Position numbers and translations under genes: made by a program
Source: Maridesulfovibrio sp.
Lineage (GTDB): Bacteria; Desulfobacterota; Desulfovibrionia; Desulfovibrionales; Desulfovibrionaceae
Length of the DNA: 64,000 nucleotides
NCBI RefSeq assembly: GCF_963666665.1
Contig: NZ_OY762999.1
Span: 3,229,501-3,293,500, forward strand
Direction of reading: 5' to 3'
The notes under the pieces: generated by a model
What the model saw: the letters and a program-made list of their open reading frames with translations, nothing else
What the model was told of the DNA's origin: nothing
The model's database searches: none
In this document: one piece after another, positions 1 to 8,963 of the stretch
How positions within the stretch are numbered: position 1 is the first letter of the stretch
Layout of the letters: each line of letters starts with the position of its first letter

Positions 1-21
1 CAAAGGGGTTAGTCCCCTTTG
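1..21 (-). terminator. Probable terminator hairpin after aspS
   Basis: A perfect 8-bp inverted repeat (CAAAGGGG / CCCCTTTG) with a 5-base loop lies 25 bases beyond the aspS stop. The expected U tract would fall outside the window, so termination is inferred from position and stem only. Confidence 0.45.
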
Positions 22-45
22 GAATCCCTGATGGTTTATTATTTG

Positions 46-1869
46 TTATGCTTCTTTCTTTTCACGAATGCGGATACCGAGCTCACGGAGCTGGGTAGCG
101 GAAACGCCTGCGGGCGCTTCGGTCATCAGGCAGGTGGCCTTCTGAGTTTTGGGGAAGGCGATAACGTCCCTGATGGATTTCGCTCCGCACAGAATCATAA
201 TAAGTCTGTCCAGACCAAAAGCAATACCACCGTGAGGAGGTGCACCGAACTGGAGAGCATCCATGAGGAAGCCGAACTTAGCGCGTGCTTCTTCTTCGTC
301 GATACCCAGAGCAGCAAACATCTTTTTCTGCATTTCGGGGGTATGAATACGGATAGAGCCGCCACCAACTTCGTAACCGTTCATAACAAGGTCGTATGCA
401 CGGGCGAGAGCTTCAGCAGGTTTGTCACCCAGTTCGTCAATCTGTCCTTCCTGCGGAGAGGTAAAGGGATGGTGACGGGCAACGTAACGTTTTTCGTCAG
501 CGTTGTACTCAAGCAGCGGGAAGTCGGTAACCCAGAGGGGTGCGAACTTGGACTCGTCGATGAGTTCAAAGCGCTCACCAAGCTTGATACGCAAAGCTGC
601 AAGAGCGGCGTTGACGATGTCGGCTGCTCCGGCCTGGAAGAAGAGGATGTCGCCGGGCTGGCAGTTGGTGAGTTCACGCAGCTTGGCGCACTCTTCTTCA
701 GAGAAGAATTTAACAATGGGAGACTGCCATTCGCCGTCTTCCTTAACCTTGATCCATGCAAGGCCCTTGGAGCCGTAAATTTCAACGAACTTGGTGTATT
801 CGTCGATTTCCTTACGAGAAAGCTCGGCACCGTTGGGAACACGCAGGATCTTGATCAGCTCGGAGCTGGCAAAAACCTTGAAATCGGAACCCTTGAAGAT
901 ATCGGTAGCTTCCTGAAGCTTGAGATCGAAACGTACGTCCGGCTTGTCGCAACCGTAATCGCGCATAGCGTCAGCGTAGGTCATGCGGGGGAAAGATGCA
1001 GGAAGTTCGGTTTCGATGGTCTCTTTGAAGACGGTGCGAACCATTTCTTCTGCCATACCCATGACCTGCTCTTCGTTCACGAAGCTCATCTCGATATCAA
1101 TCTGGGTGAACTCGGGCTGACGGTCGGCACGGAGGTCTTCGTCGCGGAAACATTTTACGATCTGGAAGTAACGGTCCATGCCGGAAACCATGAGCATCTG
1201 TTTGAAGAGCTGCGGGGATTGCGGCAGGGCGTAGAAATCACCGTTGTTCATACGGCTGGGTACGAGGAAGTCACGGGCACCTTCAGGAGTGGACTTAGTC
1301 AGTACCGGAGTCTCGATTTCGAGAAAACCGAGATTGTCGAGGTAACGACGAACGGACTGTGCAGCCTTGTTGCGCAGGATGAAGTTCTTGGCAAGCACGG
1401 GGCGGCGCAGGTCCAGAAAACGGTATTTAAGACGCAGCATTTCGGAAGCGTCGGAACGGTCTTCAATGGCGAACGGGGGAGTTTCAGAAGTGTTGAGCAG
1501 CTTCCACTCATCAACAACGATCTCGATATCACCGGTGGTCAGGTTGGGGTTGCGCATACCGTCGGGACGTTCGCGAACTTCACCTTTGATCGCTACCACA
1601 TATTCGGAACGGATAGCATGTGCGCGTTCGTGAGCATCAGCATTGTGCTCGGGGCTGAAAACAACCTGGGTAAGACCTTCACGGTCACGCAGGTCAATAA
1701 AGATCAGGCCGCCGTGGTCGCGGCGGAACTGTACCCACCCCATGATCAGGACTTTTTCACCCAGGTTTGCTGCAGTAATCTCGTTACAGCTGTGGGTACG
1801 TGTCCAGTCGCCAAGAGGTTCAATCACCCGGTATTCGTCGTAATCGCGTTCTTCAATTTGTTCAGACAT
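46..1869 (-). CDS. aspS: Aspartyl-tRNA synthetase
   Basis: This class II aminoacyl-tRNA synthetase charges tRNA-Asp in the cytosol. The 607-residue protein has the bacterial layout: an N-terminal OB-fold anticodon-binding domain (about residues 25-125), a catalytic core with motif 2 (CFRDEDLRADRQPEFTQID), a GAD-type insertion (about 300-410), and motif 3 (GIAFGLDRL, about 548-556). The length is normal for bacterial AspRS. The ATG start has a GGGAGAGA Shine-Dalgarno upstream. It lies 46 bases after hisS on the same strand, so the two probably form one operon. Whether the enzyme discriminates between tRNA-Asp and tRNA-Asn cannot be judged by eye. A 618-residue open frame runs antisense across the gene but is only a codon-usage shadow. 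Confidence 0.97.
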   Translation of the reverse strand: MSEQIEERDYDEYRVIEPLGDWTRTHSCNEITAANLGEKVLIMGWVQFRRDHGGLIFIDLRDREGLTQVVFSPEHNADAHERAHAIRSEYVVAIKGEVRERPDGMRNPNLTTGDIEIVVDEWKLLNTSETPPFAIEDRSDASEMLRLKYRFLDLRRPVLAKNFILRNKAAQSVRRYLDNLGFLEIETPVLTKSTPEGARDFLVPSRMNNGDFYALPQSPQLFKQMLMVSGMDRYFQIVKCFRDEDLRADRQPEFTQIDIEMSFVNEEQVMGMAEEMVRTVFKETIETELPASFPRMTYADAMRDYGCDKPDVRFDLKLQEATDIFKGSDFKVFASSELIKILRVPNGAELSRKEIDEYTKFVEIYGSKGLAWIKVKEDGEWQSPIVKFFSEEECAKLRELTNCQPGDILFFQAGAADIVNAALAALRIKLGERFELIDESKFAPLWVTDFPLLEYNADEKRYVARHHPFTSPQEGQIDELGDKPAEALARAYDLVMNGYEVGGGSIRIHTPEMQKKMFAALGIDEEEARAKFGFLMDALQFGAPPHGGIAFGLDRLIMILCGAKSIRDVIAFPKTQKATCLMTEAPAGVSATQLRELGIRIREKKEA

Positions 1870-1915
1870 TTTTAGTCTCTCCCGATATTATTTGAAATTT
1901 TCTACTTAAAATCTA

Positions 1916-3154
1916 TTACTTGAAATAGTCGGTACGGCTGACAGTTTCCTGCTCACCGCCTTCGGCCATATCCTTGATGGTGACCGTTCCGTTTTCAAAT
2001 TCGTCCGCACCAAAGATAAAACACTTCTGTGCGTTAATTTTATTGGCATAGCGCAGCTGGGCTTTCATGCTTTTGGCATCGAAACCAACTTCGCCTTTAA
2101 GTCCGGAGCGACGCAGTTTTTCTCCGAAAATGAGTGCGTCCTTGGCAGCTCTTTCATCCACAAGAGCCACGTAAAAATCTGCAGCCGGCTCAAACTCACC
2201 TTCCAACAGCATGGACAGACGTTCCATGCCGCAGGCAAAACCGATTGCCGGAACCTTCTTGGGTCCGCCAAGCGATTCTACCAGACCGTCATAACGACCG
2301 CCTCCGGCAACAGCTGTCTGAGCTCCGATATCCCCCGAAGTTACTTCAAAGGCTGTGCGCTGGTAGTAGTCCAATCCACGCACAAGACGGGGATTAAGTG
2401 TATATTTAAGTCCAGCCTCGTCAATCAAGGCGATGACGGTATCAAAGTGAGCACGACACTCTCCGCAAAGGTGATCCGGAAGTGTAGGCGCATTCTCGGT
2501 AAGGGCCTTGCAATTCTTGCTTTTGCAGTCCAGCACTCGCAGAGGGTTTGTGTCCATGCGACGCTGGCAATCCTCGCAGAGCTGCCCCCGGTCAAGAGAG
2601 GCCAAGAAATCCTTCAGAGCCTGATTGTACTTGGGACGGCATTCAGGACAACCAAGGGAGTTCAATTCGAAAGAAAGTTTTTCCAAACCGATATTGCTTA
2701 AAAAGGAAGAGAGCATAAGCAAGACTTCAGCATCGGCCTGAGGTTCAGCTGCTCCGAAAATTTCTGCATCAATCTGATGGAACTGACGCATACGGCCAGC
2801 CTGCGGCCTTTCATACCTGAACATCGGGCCGAAGGTAAAAAATTTGCTTACCTTGCCCGGCTGGTAGATTTTATTTTCCACGTAAGCCCGCACAATACCT
2901 GCAGTAGCCTCGGGGCGCATGGTCAGGGAGCGACCCTTGCGGTCAGGGAAAGTGTACATTTCTTTCTGGACAACATCGGTTTCCTCACCGATGGAACGAC
3001 AGAAAAGTTCTGTTTTTTCCAAAATAGGTACTCTCAGTTCACCATACCCATATGAAGAAAAAACATCCCTTGCGGTCTTCTCCATGAACGCATATCTTGC
3101 ACTATCCTCTGGAAAGAGGTCTGCAACACCTTTGATTTTCTGTATTTTTGCCAT
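1916..3154 (-). CDS. hisS: Histidyl-tRNA synthetase
   Basis: This class II synthetase attaches histidine to tRNA-His. The 412 residues are typical of bacterial HisRS. Visible signatures are motif 2 (TFGPMFRYERPQAGRMRQF), the histidine-specific LVRGLDYYQRTAFEV stretch, the GGGRYDGL loop, and motif 3 (AIGFACGMERL). A C-terminal anticodon-binding domain follows. It also has a four-cysteine pattern, CPEC and later CEDC with C..C/CGEC (about residues 166-235), in the insertion domain, which may bind zinc; this reading is inferred. The ATG is preceded by GAGAAGAGAG. It is the first gene of a hisS-aspS operon. Confidence 0.97.
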   Translation of the reverse strand: MAKIQKIKGVADLFPEDSARYAFMEKTARDVFSSYGYGELRVPILEKTELFCRSIGEETDVVQKEMYTFPDRKGRSLTMRPEATAGIVRAYVENKIYQPGKVSKFFTFGPMFRYERPQAGRMRQFHQIDAEIFGAAEPQADAEVLLMLSSFLSNIGLEKLSFELNSLGCPECRPKYNQALKDFLASLDRGQLCEDCQRRMDTNPLRVLDCKSKNCKALTENAPTLPDHLCGECRAHFDTVIALIDEAGLKYTLNPRLVRGLDYYQRTAFEVTSGDIGAQTAVAGGGRYDGLVESLGGPKKVPAIGFACGMERLSMLLEGEFEPAADFYVALVDERAAKDALIFGEKLRRSGLKGEVGFDAKSMKAQLRYANKINAQKCFIFGADEFENGTVTIKDMAEGGEQETVSRTDYFK

Positions 3155-3230
3155 CTCTCTTCTCTTTGCGAATTTCCGGGGAATGCTGATATTTGTAGTC
3201 CGCCCCCGGCACGGAGCGTGGAACCAAATT

Positions 3231-3259
3231 TCGTTAGTCCATTATCATATAAATGTCAA
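3231..3259 (-). promoter_or_regulatory. Candidate hisS promoter
   Basis: On the minus strand a TTGACA -35 (bases 3254-3259) is followed after 17 bases by TAACGA (3231-3236). Transcription would begin about 70 bases before the hisS ATG. The -35 is perfect, the -10 is weak. Confidence 0.4.
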
Positions 3260-3436
3260 AAACCATTGCGGCGACTCGGTCATTCGACCAAATCCTCAAA
3301 CAGCTATGAAAGAACCAGATGCATTGCGCAAGCAAAAAAATAGGAACTGTGCGTATATAGCAGACGGCACTTTATCAGCTGTTTGGTTGCTAATTAGTCT
3401 AAGCTGCGGCATTAAAGCCACAGGAGATTAAACATT

Positions 3437-3907
3437 ATGGAAATGATAACTTCACAGGATTACCAGGAATACATCGGCCCCAATGCGGGTAAATACCTTT
3501 TCAATTTCGCCAAATTTCAGCAGTTGCATGACGGCTTCACTGTAACTTGGCACTGGCCCGCGTTCTTGTTCGGGTTCTGGTGGTTCCTATATCGAAAAAT
3601 GTACTTCTGGGCCGCAGTTACCTTTCTGATCGGCTTTCTGCCCTTCGGCAACTTCATTGCCCAGATCGGCTACGGCATGAGCGCATATTTTTTCTATTAC
3701 CGCGACTCCACTGCCAAGATCGGGGCAATTAAATCCACCGCCCCGGTTGGAGGAGCCTCAATAATCATGCGCGATACCGGAGGGGTGCACGGCTGGGTTA
3801 AGATTGTCGGCCTGATCTGCTTTTTCCTGCAGCCGCTCTGGATTTTCTTCATGTCCCTTTTCTTTGGAAGTGCCTTCATTTTTTCTTTCCATCAAGTTAT
3901 GGTATAA
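3437..3907 (+). CDS. DUF2628-type small membrane protein
   Basis: This is a 156-residue integral membrane protein of unknown function. It resembles the DUF2628 family: a short N-terminal cytoplasmic part, then the aromatic-rich segment TWHWPAFLFGFWWFLYRKMY, hydrophobic segments at about residues 54-75 and 82-95, and a C-terminal hydrophobic pair after residue 120. The W-P-A-F-x-F-x-W-x-Y/R pattern is the family's usual signature. The ATG has an AGGAG site 9 bases upstream. It diverges from hisS across 282 bases and is followed 37 bases later by the caspase-like gene, so the two may be co-transcribed. No function is proposed. Confidence 0.75.
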   Translation: MEMITSQDYQEYIGPNAGKYLFNFAKFQQLHDGFTVTWHWPAFLFGFWWFLYRKMYFWAAVTFLIGFLPFGNFIAQIGYGMSAYFFYYRDSTAKIGAIKSTAPVGGASIIMRDTGGVHGWVKIVGLICFFLQPLWIFFMSLFFGSAFIFSFHQVMV

Positions 3908-3944
3908 GGAGAATAGACACTTATATTTGAAGGGGGGTTCTTAA

Positions 3945-4850
3945 ATGAAGACTATCTCACTCAGACTGATCTGCTCGTTATTTGTGGCGGCAATATCGAT
4001 CATGCTGCTTTCCGCCAGCGACTGCCTTGCCCAGAAAAGGCTGGCCCTGCTAATCGGGAACTCAGCCTACACCAAAATCGGGGCACTCAAAAACCCGGTG
4101 AATGACGTTGTAGCCATGAACCGTTCTCTCAAGAAAGCCGGCTTTGATGTCATAGTGGTCAAAAATGCTGACCGCAACACCATGGGCCGGGCCATTGATG
4201 ATTTCGGAAACAGACTTAAAAGTTACGATGTGGGATTGTTTTATTTTTCAGGACACGGACTGCAGGTCAACGGGATCAACTATCTCTGCCCGCTGGGCAT
4301 GTCCGTTCAGGGACAGTCCGATGTACAGTATGAAGCTATTGATGCCGGAAAAGTACTCGCAAAGATGGAAGATGCCGGAAACAGCATGAACATTGTCATA
4401 CTTGATGCCTGCCGCAACAACCCCTTCAAGCGCAGCTTCCGCTCCATGCGTAACGGTCTGGCCCAGATGGATGCCCCGACAGGATCATTCATCGCCTTTG
4501 CGACAGCCCCGGGCCAGACAGCCCTTGACGGTCGCGGCAACAACAGCCCTTACGTAACCCACATGCTCAACAACATGAACAGCAAGGGGCTGACCATTGA
4601 GCAGTTCTTCAAGAAGGTCCGCCAAGGAGTGCTCAAGGACACCAGCCGCAAGCAGGTTCCGTGGGAATCTTCCTCGCTGGTCGGTGATTTCTACTTCTCC
4701 GGCAAAGGTTCTTCCGGTTCGTCTTCATCACAGGCTTCAAGCCAGTCTACAACAACCCAGCAGCAACAGACTCCGCCCCCGGCTCCCAAGCCGAAACCAA
4801 AGCCCAAGAAGAACAAAGACGAACAAGTCATGGATATGTTGTTAAATTAG
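3945..4850 (+). CDS. Secreted caspase-family (peptidase C14 p20) protein
   Basis: This is a 301-residue exported protein with a caspase/metacaspase p20-like domain. An N-terminal signal sequence (about residues 1-29, ending near CLAQ) targets it outside the cytoplasm. The domain starts with KRLALLIGNSAY and carries the catalytic dyad of the family: His104 in YFSGHGLQ and Cys156 in ILDACRNNPF. Both residues are present, so it could be active, probably with basic specificity like metacaspases; that is inference. After residue 250 it changes to a Ser/Gln-rich stretch and a Pro/Lys tail (PPPAPKPKPKPKKNKDE), likely a flexible or wall-interacting linker. A strong terminator follows immediately. Confidence 0.88.
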   Translation: MKTISLRLICSLFVAAISIMLLSASDCLAQKRLALLIGNSAYTKIGALKNPVNDVVAMNRSLKKAGFDVIVVKNADRNTMGRAIDDFGNRLKSYDVGLFYFSGHGLQVNGINYLCPLGMSVQGQSDVQYEAIDAGKVLAKMEDAGNSMNIVILDACRNNPFKRSFRSMRNGLAQMDAPTGSFIAFATAPGQTALDGRGNNSPYVTHMLNNMNSKGLTIEQFFKKVRQGVLKDTSRKQVPWESSSLVGDFYFSGKGSSGSSSSQASSQSTTTQQQQTPPPAPKPKPKPKKNKDEQVMDMLLN

Positions 4851-4863
4851 TCTGAAAAAGAAT

Positions 4864-4890
4864 AAGGCCCGGTTAACCGGGCCTTTTTTT
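4864..4890 (+). terminator. Rho-independent terminator
   Basis: A perfect 22-base palindrome centred on GGTTAACC (4864-4885) runs into a T tract on the plus strand. It ends the caspase-like gene and lies 2 bases from the cysE stop on the other strand, so it may serve both. Confidence 0.85.
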
Positions 4891-4891
4891 A

Positions 4892-5776
4892 TTATCTTTG
4901 CAGCAATCTCTCTCCTGCATCCACCGATCTGGTCACCCAGACGTTACCGCCGATGACCGAGCCTTTGCCGATAGTCACGCGGCCGAGGATGGTAGCCCCA
5001 GAGTAGACGATCACATCGTCTTCCACAATGGGGTGGCGGGGAATACCCTTGATCAGATTGCCTGAATCATCCTGCGGAAAGCTTTTCGCCCCGAGGGTCA
5101 CGCCCTGATAGAGACGGACGTTGCGACCGATAATACAGGTTTCACCGATAACGGTTCCTGTTCCGTGGTCGATGAAGAAATGCTCGCCCACCTGTGCACC
5201 GGGGTGAATGTCGATCCCGGTTTTGGAATGAGCCATCTCACCGATAATGCGCGGAATGAGGTCCACGTTCAGATTGTAGAGCTCATGGGCAATACGGTGG
5301 TGGGTCATGGCGATGATACTGGGGTAGCAGAAGATGGTCTCACCCGGACTCTTGGACGCGGGGTCACCCACATAAGCTGCCTGCACGTCAGTCGCCAGCA
5401 AACGGCGGATTTCCGGCAGCTTCATCATGAACTCTGAAGCGATGCGCTGGGCATCGGCCTCACAGTTGGTACAGTTAAACTCATCGGCCTTGCAGAAAAA
5501 ACAATGTCCGCGCAGAATCTGTTCTTCCAGAATCCGGTAAGCCGCATCAAGGTTGCCCCCGATGTGGTAGCGCATGGTTTCGGGACGGATTTCGGAATCA
5601 CCGAAATAACCGGGAAACAGTACCGCCCGCAGCCTTTCCACAAACTCTCCCAGTGCAGAAATAGAAGGCATGGGACGGTCATGTTCAGGCATGTGATAAA
5701 CTGTCTGATATGACTCTTCCTCGCACAAGGCGTCCACAACCTTCGTCAGCACGGAGCCGCCGATTTTACTAACCAT
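4892..5776 (-). CDS. cysE: Serine O-acetyltransferase (EpsC-type)
   Basis: The enzyme acetylates L-serine with acetyl-CoA to O-acetylserine, the substrate of CysK. The 294-residue protein has an alpha-helical N-terminal region and a C-terminal left-handed beta-helix of hexapeptide repeats from about residue 190 (HPGAQVGEHFFIDHGTG, then VIGETCIIGRNVRLYQGVTL). The catalytic Asp-His pair of the family appears in IDIHPGAQ and FIDHGTG. It belongs to the longer EpsC-like type. The N-terminal part has four clustered cysteines (CFFC and CTNC, about residues 92-104), which are unusual for classical CysE and might bind a metal or respond to redox. It lies 10 bases downstream of cysK, so synthesis of O-acetylserine and its use are co-expressed. 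Confidence 0.93.
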   Translation of the reverse strand: MVSKIGGSVLTKVVDALCEEESYQTVYHMPEHDRPMPSISALGEFVERLRAVLFPGYFGDSEIRPETMRYHIGGNLDAAYRILEEQILRGHCFFCKADEFNCTNCEADAQRIASEFMMKLPEIRRLLATDVQAAYVGDPASKSPGETIFCYPSIIAMTHHRIAHELYNLNVDLIPRIIGEMAHSKTGIDIHPGAQVGEHFFIDHGTGTVIGETCIIGRNVRLYQGVTLGAKSFPQDDSGNLIKGIPRHPIVEDDVIVYSGATILGRVTIGKGSVIGGNVWVTRSVDAGERLLQR

Positions 5777-5786
5777 TTTTTAAACC

Positions 5787-6710
5787 TCAGTCCTTGAACA
5801 AAGCGGTGCTTAAGTAACGTTCCCCGGTATCGGGAACAATAAAGACCACCAGCTTGCCCTTGTTTTCTTCACGTTTTGCGATCTCCACAGCCGCATGGGC
5901 CGCTGCCCCGGCTGAAATACCGCACAAAATTCCTTCTTCCTGAATAAGCCTGCGGGACATGGAGATGGCATCCTCATCCGCAACCTTGACGATCTCGTCA
6001 ATGAGTTCAGTACGCAAGACTTCAGGAACAAACCCGGCTCCGATGCCCTGAATACCGTGCGGGGAAGGTCCGCCGCCGGACAGGACCGGAGATTTTTCCG
6101 GTTCAACCGCAACAATCTTAATTGCCGGATTGCGTTTCTTCAGCTCAGCACCGACTCCGGTAAGTGTGCCTCCGGTGCCGACTCCGGCCACAAAAATATC
6201 AACCTTGCCGTCAGTATCTTCCCAGATTTCATTGACGGTTGTATTACGGTGGGCCAGCGGGTTGTCCGGGTTATCAAACTGCAACGGCAGGAAAGCGTTC
6301 GGATCTGCTGATGCAATCTCCTTGGCCTTATTCACGGCTCCGGTCATACCCTGTGCAGCCGGAGTCAATACAAGCTCGGCACCGAACCCCTTAAGCAGGT
6401 CCTTGCGTTCCTGACTCATGGATTCCGGCATGGTCAAAATAAGCTTGTACCCTTTCACGGCACAGACAAAAGCCAGCCCGATTCCGGTATTACCACTGGT
6501 CGGTTCAACAACGGTTGCGCCCGGCTTGAGTGCGCCGCGCTTTTCCGCTTCCTCGATCATGGAAACGCCGATGCGGTCTTTAACCGATGAGCAGGGATTA
6601 AAAAATTCCAGTTTGGCAACAACCTGCCCTGCACAACCTTCAGTGACTTTATTCAACTTCACCAGCGGAGTATTCCCAACCAGTGAGATCATGGAATCAT
6701 GTATGTACAT
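5787..6710 (-). CDS. cysK: Cysteine synthase A
   Basis: This PLP enzyme makes cysteine from O-acetylserine and sulfide. The 307-residue protein shows the PLP-lysine motif (PCSSVKDRIG), the substrate-binding loop TSGNTGIGLAF, the phosphate-binding GTGGTLTG, and a GIGAGFVPEVL segment near the C-terminus. I chose the ATG at 6710 (MYIHDSMISLVGNTPLV) because the frame upstream opens only with a TTG and adds 14 residues not expected in the family. The Shine-Dalgarno (AGTGGG) is modest. It is the first gene of cysK-cysE, downstream of a strong terminator that isolates it from nifS. Confidence 0.95.
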   Translation of the reverse strand: MYIHDSMISLVGNTPLVKLNKVTEGCAGQVVAKLEFFNPCSSVKDRIGVSMIEEAEKRGALKPGATVVEPTSGNTGIGLAFVCAVKGYKLILTMPESMSQERKDLLKGFGAELVLTPAAQGMTGAVNKAKEIASADPNAFLPLQFDNPDNPLAHRNTTVNEIWEDTDGKVDIFVAGVGTGGTLTGVGAELKKRNPAIKIVAVEPEKSPVLSGGGPSPHGIQGIGAGFVPEVLRTELIDEIVKVADEDAISMSRRLIQEEGILCGISAGAAAHAAVEIAKREENKGKLVVFIVPDTGERYLSTALFKD

Positions 6711-6774
6711 TTTAAACCCACTTGATATTGTTTTTCTAAACTCCTGCCTCAATTCAATGCAAAAAGCAAAATAT

Positions 6775-6807
6775 GGGCGAAATTTTACCCTAAATAAAAT
6801 TTCGCCC
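6775..6807 (-). terminator. Terminator after nifU-nifS
   Basis: A perfect 13-bp inverted repeat (GGGCGAAATTTTA / TAAAATTTCGCCC) with a 7-base loop lies just past the nifS stop. On the minus strand it is followed by an AT-rich stretch with T runs. It separates the Fe-S operon from cysK. Confidence 0.8.
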
Positions 6808-6815
6808 TTTAAATC

Positions 6816-8006
6816 TTAATGATCGTGATCGTCTACCCAGTCGAGACCTTCATCTCCGCGACGGAAGGGAGACATTTCGCGCAGTCTGCTGATGACGGGC
6901 GGCAGTTCCCTGAGCACGAGGTCGATGTCTTCGTCGGTGTTATAAGTGGACAGGGAGAAGCGGAGTGAACCGTGAGCATAAGTAAAAGGCACACCCATGG
7001 CCCGGAGTACGTGTGACGGTTCGAGGGAACCGGAAGTACAGGCCGAACCGGAACTGGCAGCAATGCCGAACTGGTCGAGCATAAGCAGCATAGCCTCACC
7101 TTCAATATACTTGAAGGCAATAGACAGAGTGTTAGGCAGCCTCATTTCCTGATCACCATTGATGATGGCATCGGGAATTGCAGCCATGAGACCTTTTTCA
7201 AGGCGGTCACGCATTACACGTACACGGGTGTTTTCGTCATCGATATGCTTGGCGGCAAGCTCCATGGCTACACCGAGACCTACAATACCGGGCAGGTTCT
7301 CGGTTCCGCCGCGCCTGCCGTGTTCCTGATGCCCGCCGAGCATAAAGGGACGGAAGGGAGCATTCTTACGCACAAACAGAGCTCCGATTCCCTTGGGGGC
7401 GTGAATTTTGTGTCCGGAAAGGACAAAGTAATCCACGGGAAGCTTCTGAAGATCAATTGCAATTTTGCCTACAGCCTGAACAGCGTCAGTATGGAAAAGC
7501 ACACCGTGCTTCTTGGCGATCTCAGCCATTTCCTGAATAGGGGAAATCACGCCGGATTCATTATTGGCGTACATGACTGAAACAAGGGCGGTGTCGGGAC
7601 GGAAAGCAGTACGGTACTGGTCCATATCAAACCTGCCCTTGGAATCAACCGACAGGTAGGTCACAGCATACCCTTTACGCTCATAGTGCTTTGCAACGTT
7701 GAGTACCGCCGGGTGCTCAACACGGGTGGTGATGATGTGACGCTTTTCGGGCTGTGCTTCGAGGGCGGAAAAGATAGCAGTGTTATCGCCCTCGGTACCA
7801 CAGGAGGTAAAGATGATCTCATCGGGGTCACAGTTCAACCCGGCTGCAACTTTCTGACGGGCCTGCTCCATGAGCATGCCGGACTGTCCGCCGAGGCGAT
7901 GCATGGAGGAAGGGTTACCGTACTCTTCAGCAAGCAGAGGCAGAATTGCTTCACGCACCTCAGGTGCGACCATAGTGGTGGCGTTGTTATCAAGATATGC
8001 TGTCAT
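6816..8006 (-). CDS. nifS: Cysteine desulfurase NifS
   Basis: This PLP enzyme removes sulfur from cysteine and passes it as persulfide to NifU for Fe-S cluster assembly. The 396 residues include the N-terminal YLDNNATT motif, the PLP-binding lysine in LSGHKIHAPKGIG, and the catalytic cysteine in SSGSACTSGSLEPSHVL, which is the NifS/IscS-type loop. It starts 2 bases after nifU stops; its AGGAGG Shine-Dalgarno lies inside the end of nifU, so translation is probably coupled. The C-terminus ends with an acidic, His-rich tail (DWVDDHDH). No nitrogenase genes are nearby, so a housekeeping role is likely. Confidence 0.95.
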   Translation of the reverse strand: MTAYLDNNATTMVAPEVREAILPLLAEEYGNPSSMHRLGGQSGMLMEQARQKVAAGLNCDPDEIIFTSCGTEGDNTAIFSALEAQPEKRHIITTRVEHPAVLNVAKHYERKGYAVTYLSVDSKGRFDMDQYRTAFRPDTALVSVMYANNESGVISPIQEMAEIAKKHGVLFHTDAVQAVGKIAIDLQKLPVDYFVLSGHKIHAPKGIGALFVRKNAPFRPFMLGGHQEHGRRGGTENLPGIVGLGVAMELAAKHIDDENTRVRVMRDRLEKGLMAAIPDAIINGDQEMRLPNTLSIAFKYIEGEAMLLMLDQFGIAASSGSACTSGSLEPSHVLRAMGVPFTYAHGSLRFSLSTYNTDEDIDLVLRELPPVISRLREMSPFRRGDEGLDWVDDHDH

Positions 8007-8008
8007 AA

Positions 8009-8848
8009 CTAGGCCTCCTGCACACTGATTTCAGGTTCCACGGTTTCCTTCAGACGACGCTCAACAAAATCCTTAAGGGTTCGTCCGCTGGAAGGACAGC
8101 CTACACAGGCACCGCGCAGGGAAACGATTACTTCGTGACCGTCAATATCGATGAGTTCAATATCACCGCCGTCCTTATTCAGGGCCGGACGGATTTCTTC
8201 ATCAATAACCTTGGTCACCAGCTGGAAGCGCTTGATGTTGGTCAACTTTGCAGGCTTTTCCGGTTCAGGTGCAGGCTTGGCTGCTTCACCGGTCAAGACT
8301 TCAGTAATGATCTCTTCGATGCGACCATGACATTCCTCACAACCGCCACCGGCCTTGGTGAAGTTGGTAACTTCCTCAAGAGTGGTCAGCTTGTTTTCCT
8401 TAACTGCACGTATAATCTGGAGGTCGGTTACACCGAAGCACTTACAGACAATTTCACCTTCCGGTGCCGGAGCTGCTCCAAGACCGCGATACTTGCGAAT
8501 GGCGTCCTCAAGGGCTTCCTGCCCCATTACTGAACAGTGCATCTTTTCCTTGGGCAGCCCGCCAAGGGCCTCGGCGATATCCTTGTTGCTGACCTTGGCT
8601 GCTTCATCGAGAGTCATGCCCTTAATCAGCTCGGTAAGTACGGAGCTGGAAGCAATAGCACTGGCGCAGCCGAAAGTCTGAAACTTCGCGTCCACGATGC
8701 GTTCTTCATCATCAATTTTGAGAAACAGCCTCAGGGCATCACCACAGGAAAGAGAACCGACTTCGCCGATGGCATCCGCGTCTTCAATTACCCCGACATT
8801 CTTGGGGTTGAGAAAATGTTCTTGAACCTTACTAGTATATTCCCACAT
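8009..8848 (-). CDS. nifU: NifU Fe-S cluster assembly scaffold
   Basis: NifU is the scaffold on which Fe-S clusters are built before transfer to target proteins. The 279-residue protein has all three modules of full-length NifU: an IscU-like N-terminal domain (cysteines in SLSCGDALR, TFGCASAIA and HCSVMGQE), a central [2Fe-2S] BFD-like domain (CKCFG and CEECHGR, about residues 135-170), and a C-terminal Nfu domain with the CVGCPSS motif (about residue 247). A spacer rich in Pro/Glu/Lys (about 190-205) joins the last two. GGAGG precedes the ATG. It heads the nifU-nifS operon. A dyad-symmetric sequence at 8964-8982 may be its operator. Confidence 0.95.
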   Translation of the reverse strand: MWEYTSKVQEHFLNPKNVGVIEDADAIGEVGSLSCGDALRLFLKIDDEERIVDAKFQTFGCASAIASSSVLTELIKGMTLDEAAKVSNKDIAEALGGLPKEKMHCSVMGQEALEDAIRKYRGLGAAPAPEGEIVCKCFGVTDLQIIRAVKENKLTTLEEVTNFTKAGGGCEECHGRIEEIITEVLTGEAAKPAPEPEKPAKLTNIKRFQLVTKVIDEEIRPALNKDGGDIELIDIDGHEVIVSLRGACVGCPSSGRTLKDFVERRLKETVEPEISVQEA

Positions 8849-8963
8849 ATTATCCTCCGCATCTCTATTGCGTGAATCTGGTTTATAAGAAATATCTTAA
8901 GCATACCCTCTTCCGTGTATTTTCGAAAGAAAAACGGTCTGCTTTCTATTATTCAACAAAATT

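Noticed and set aside
19..1875. 618-codon open frame antisense to aspS
   Set aside because: It is the mirror of strongly biased codons of a clear tRNA synthetase gene. No Shine-Dalgarno, no recognisable protein.
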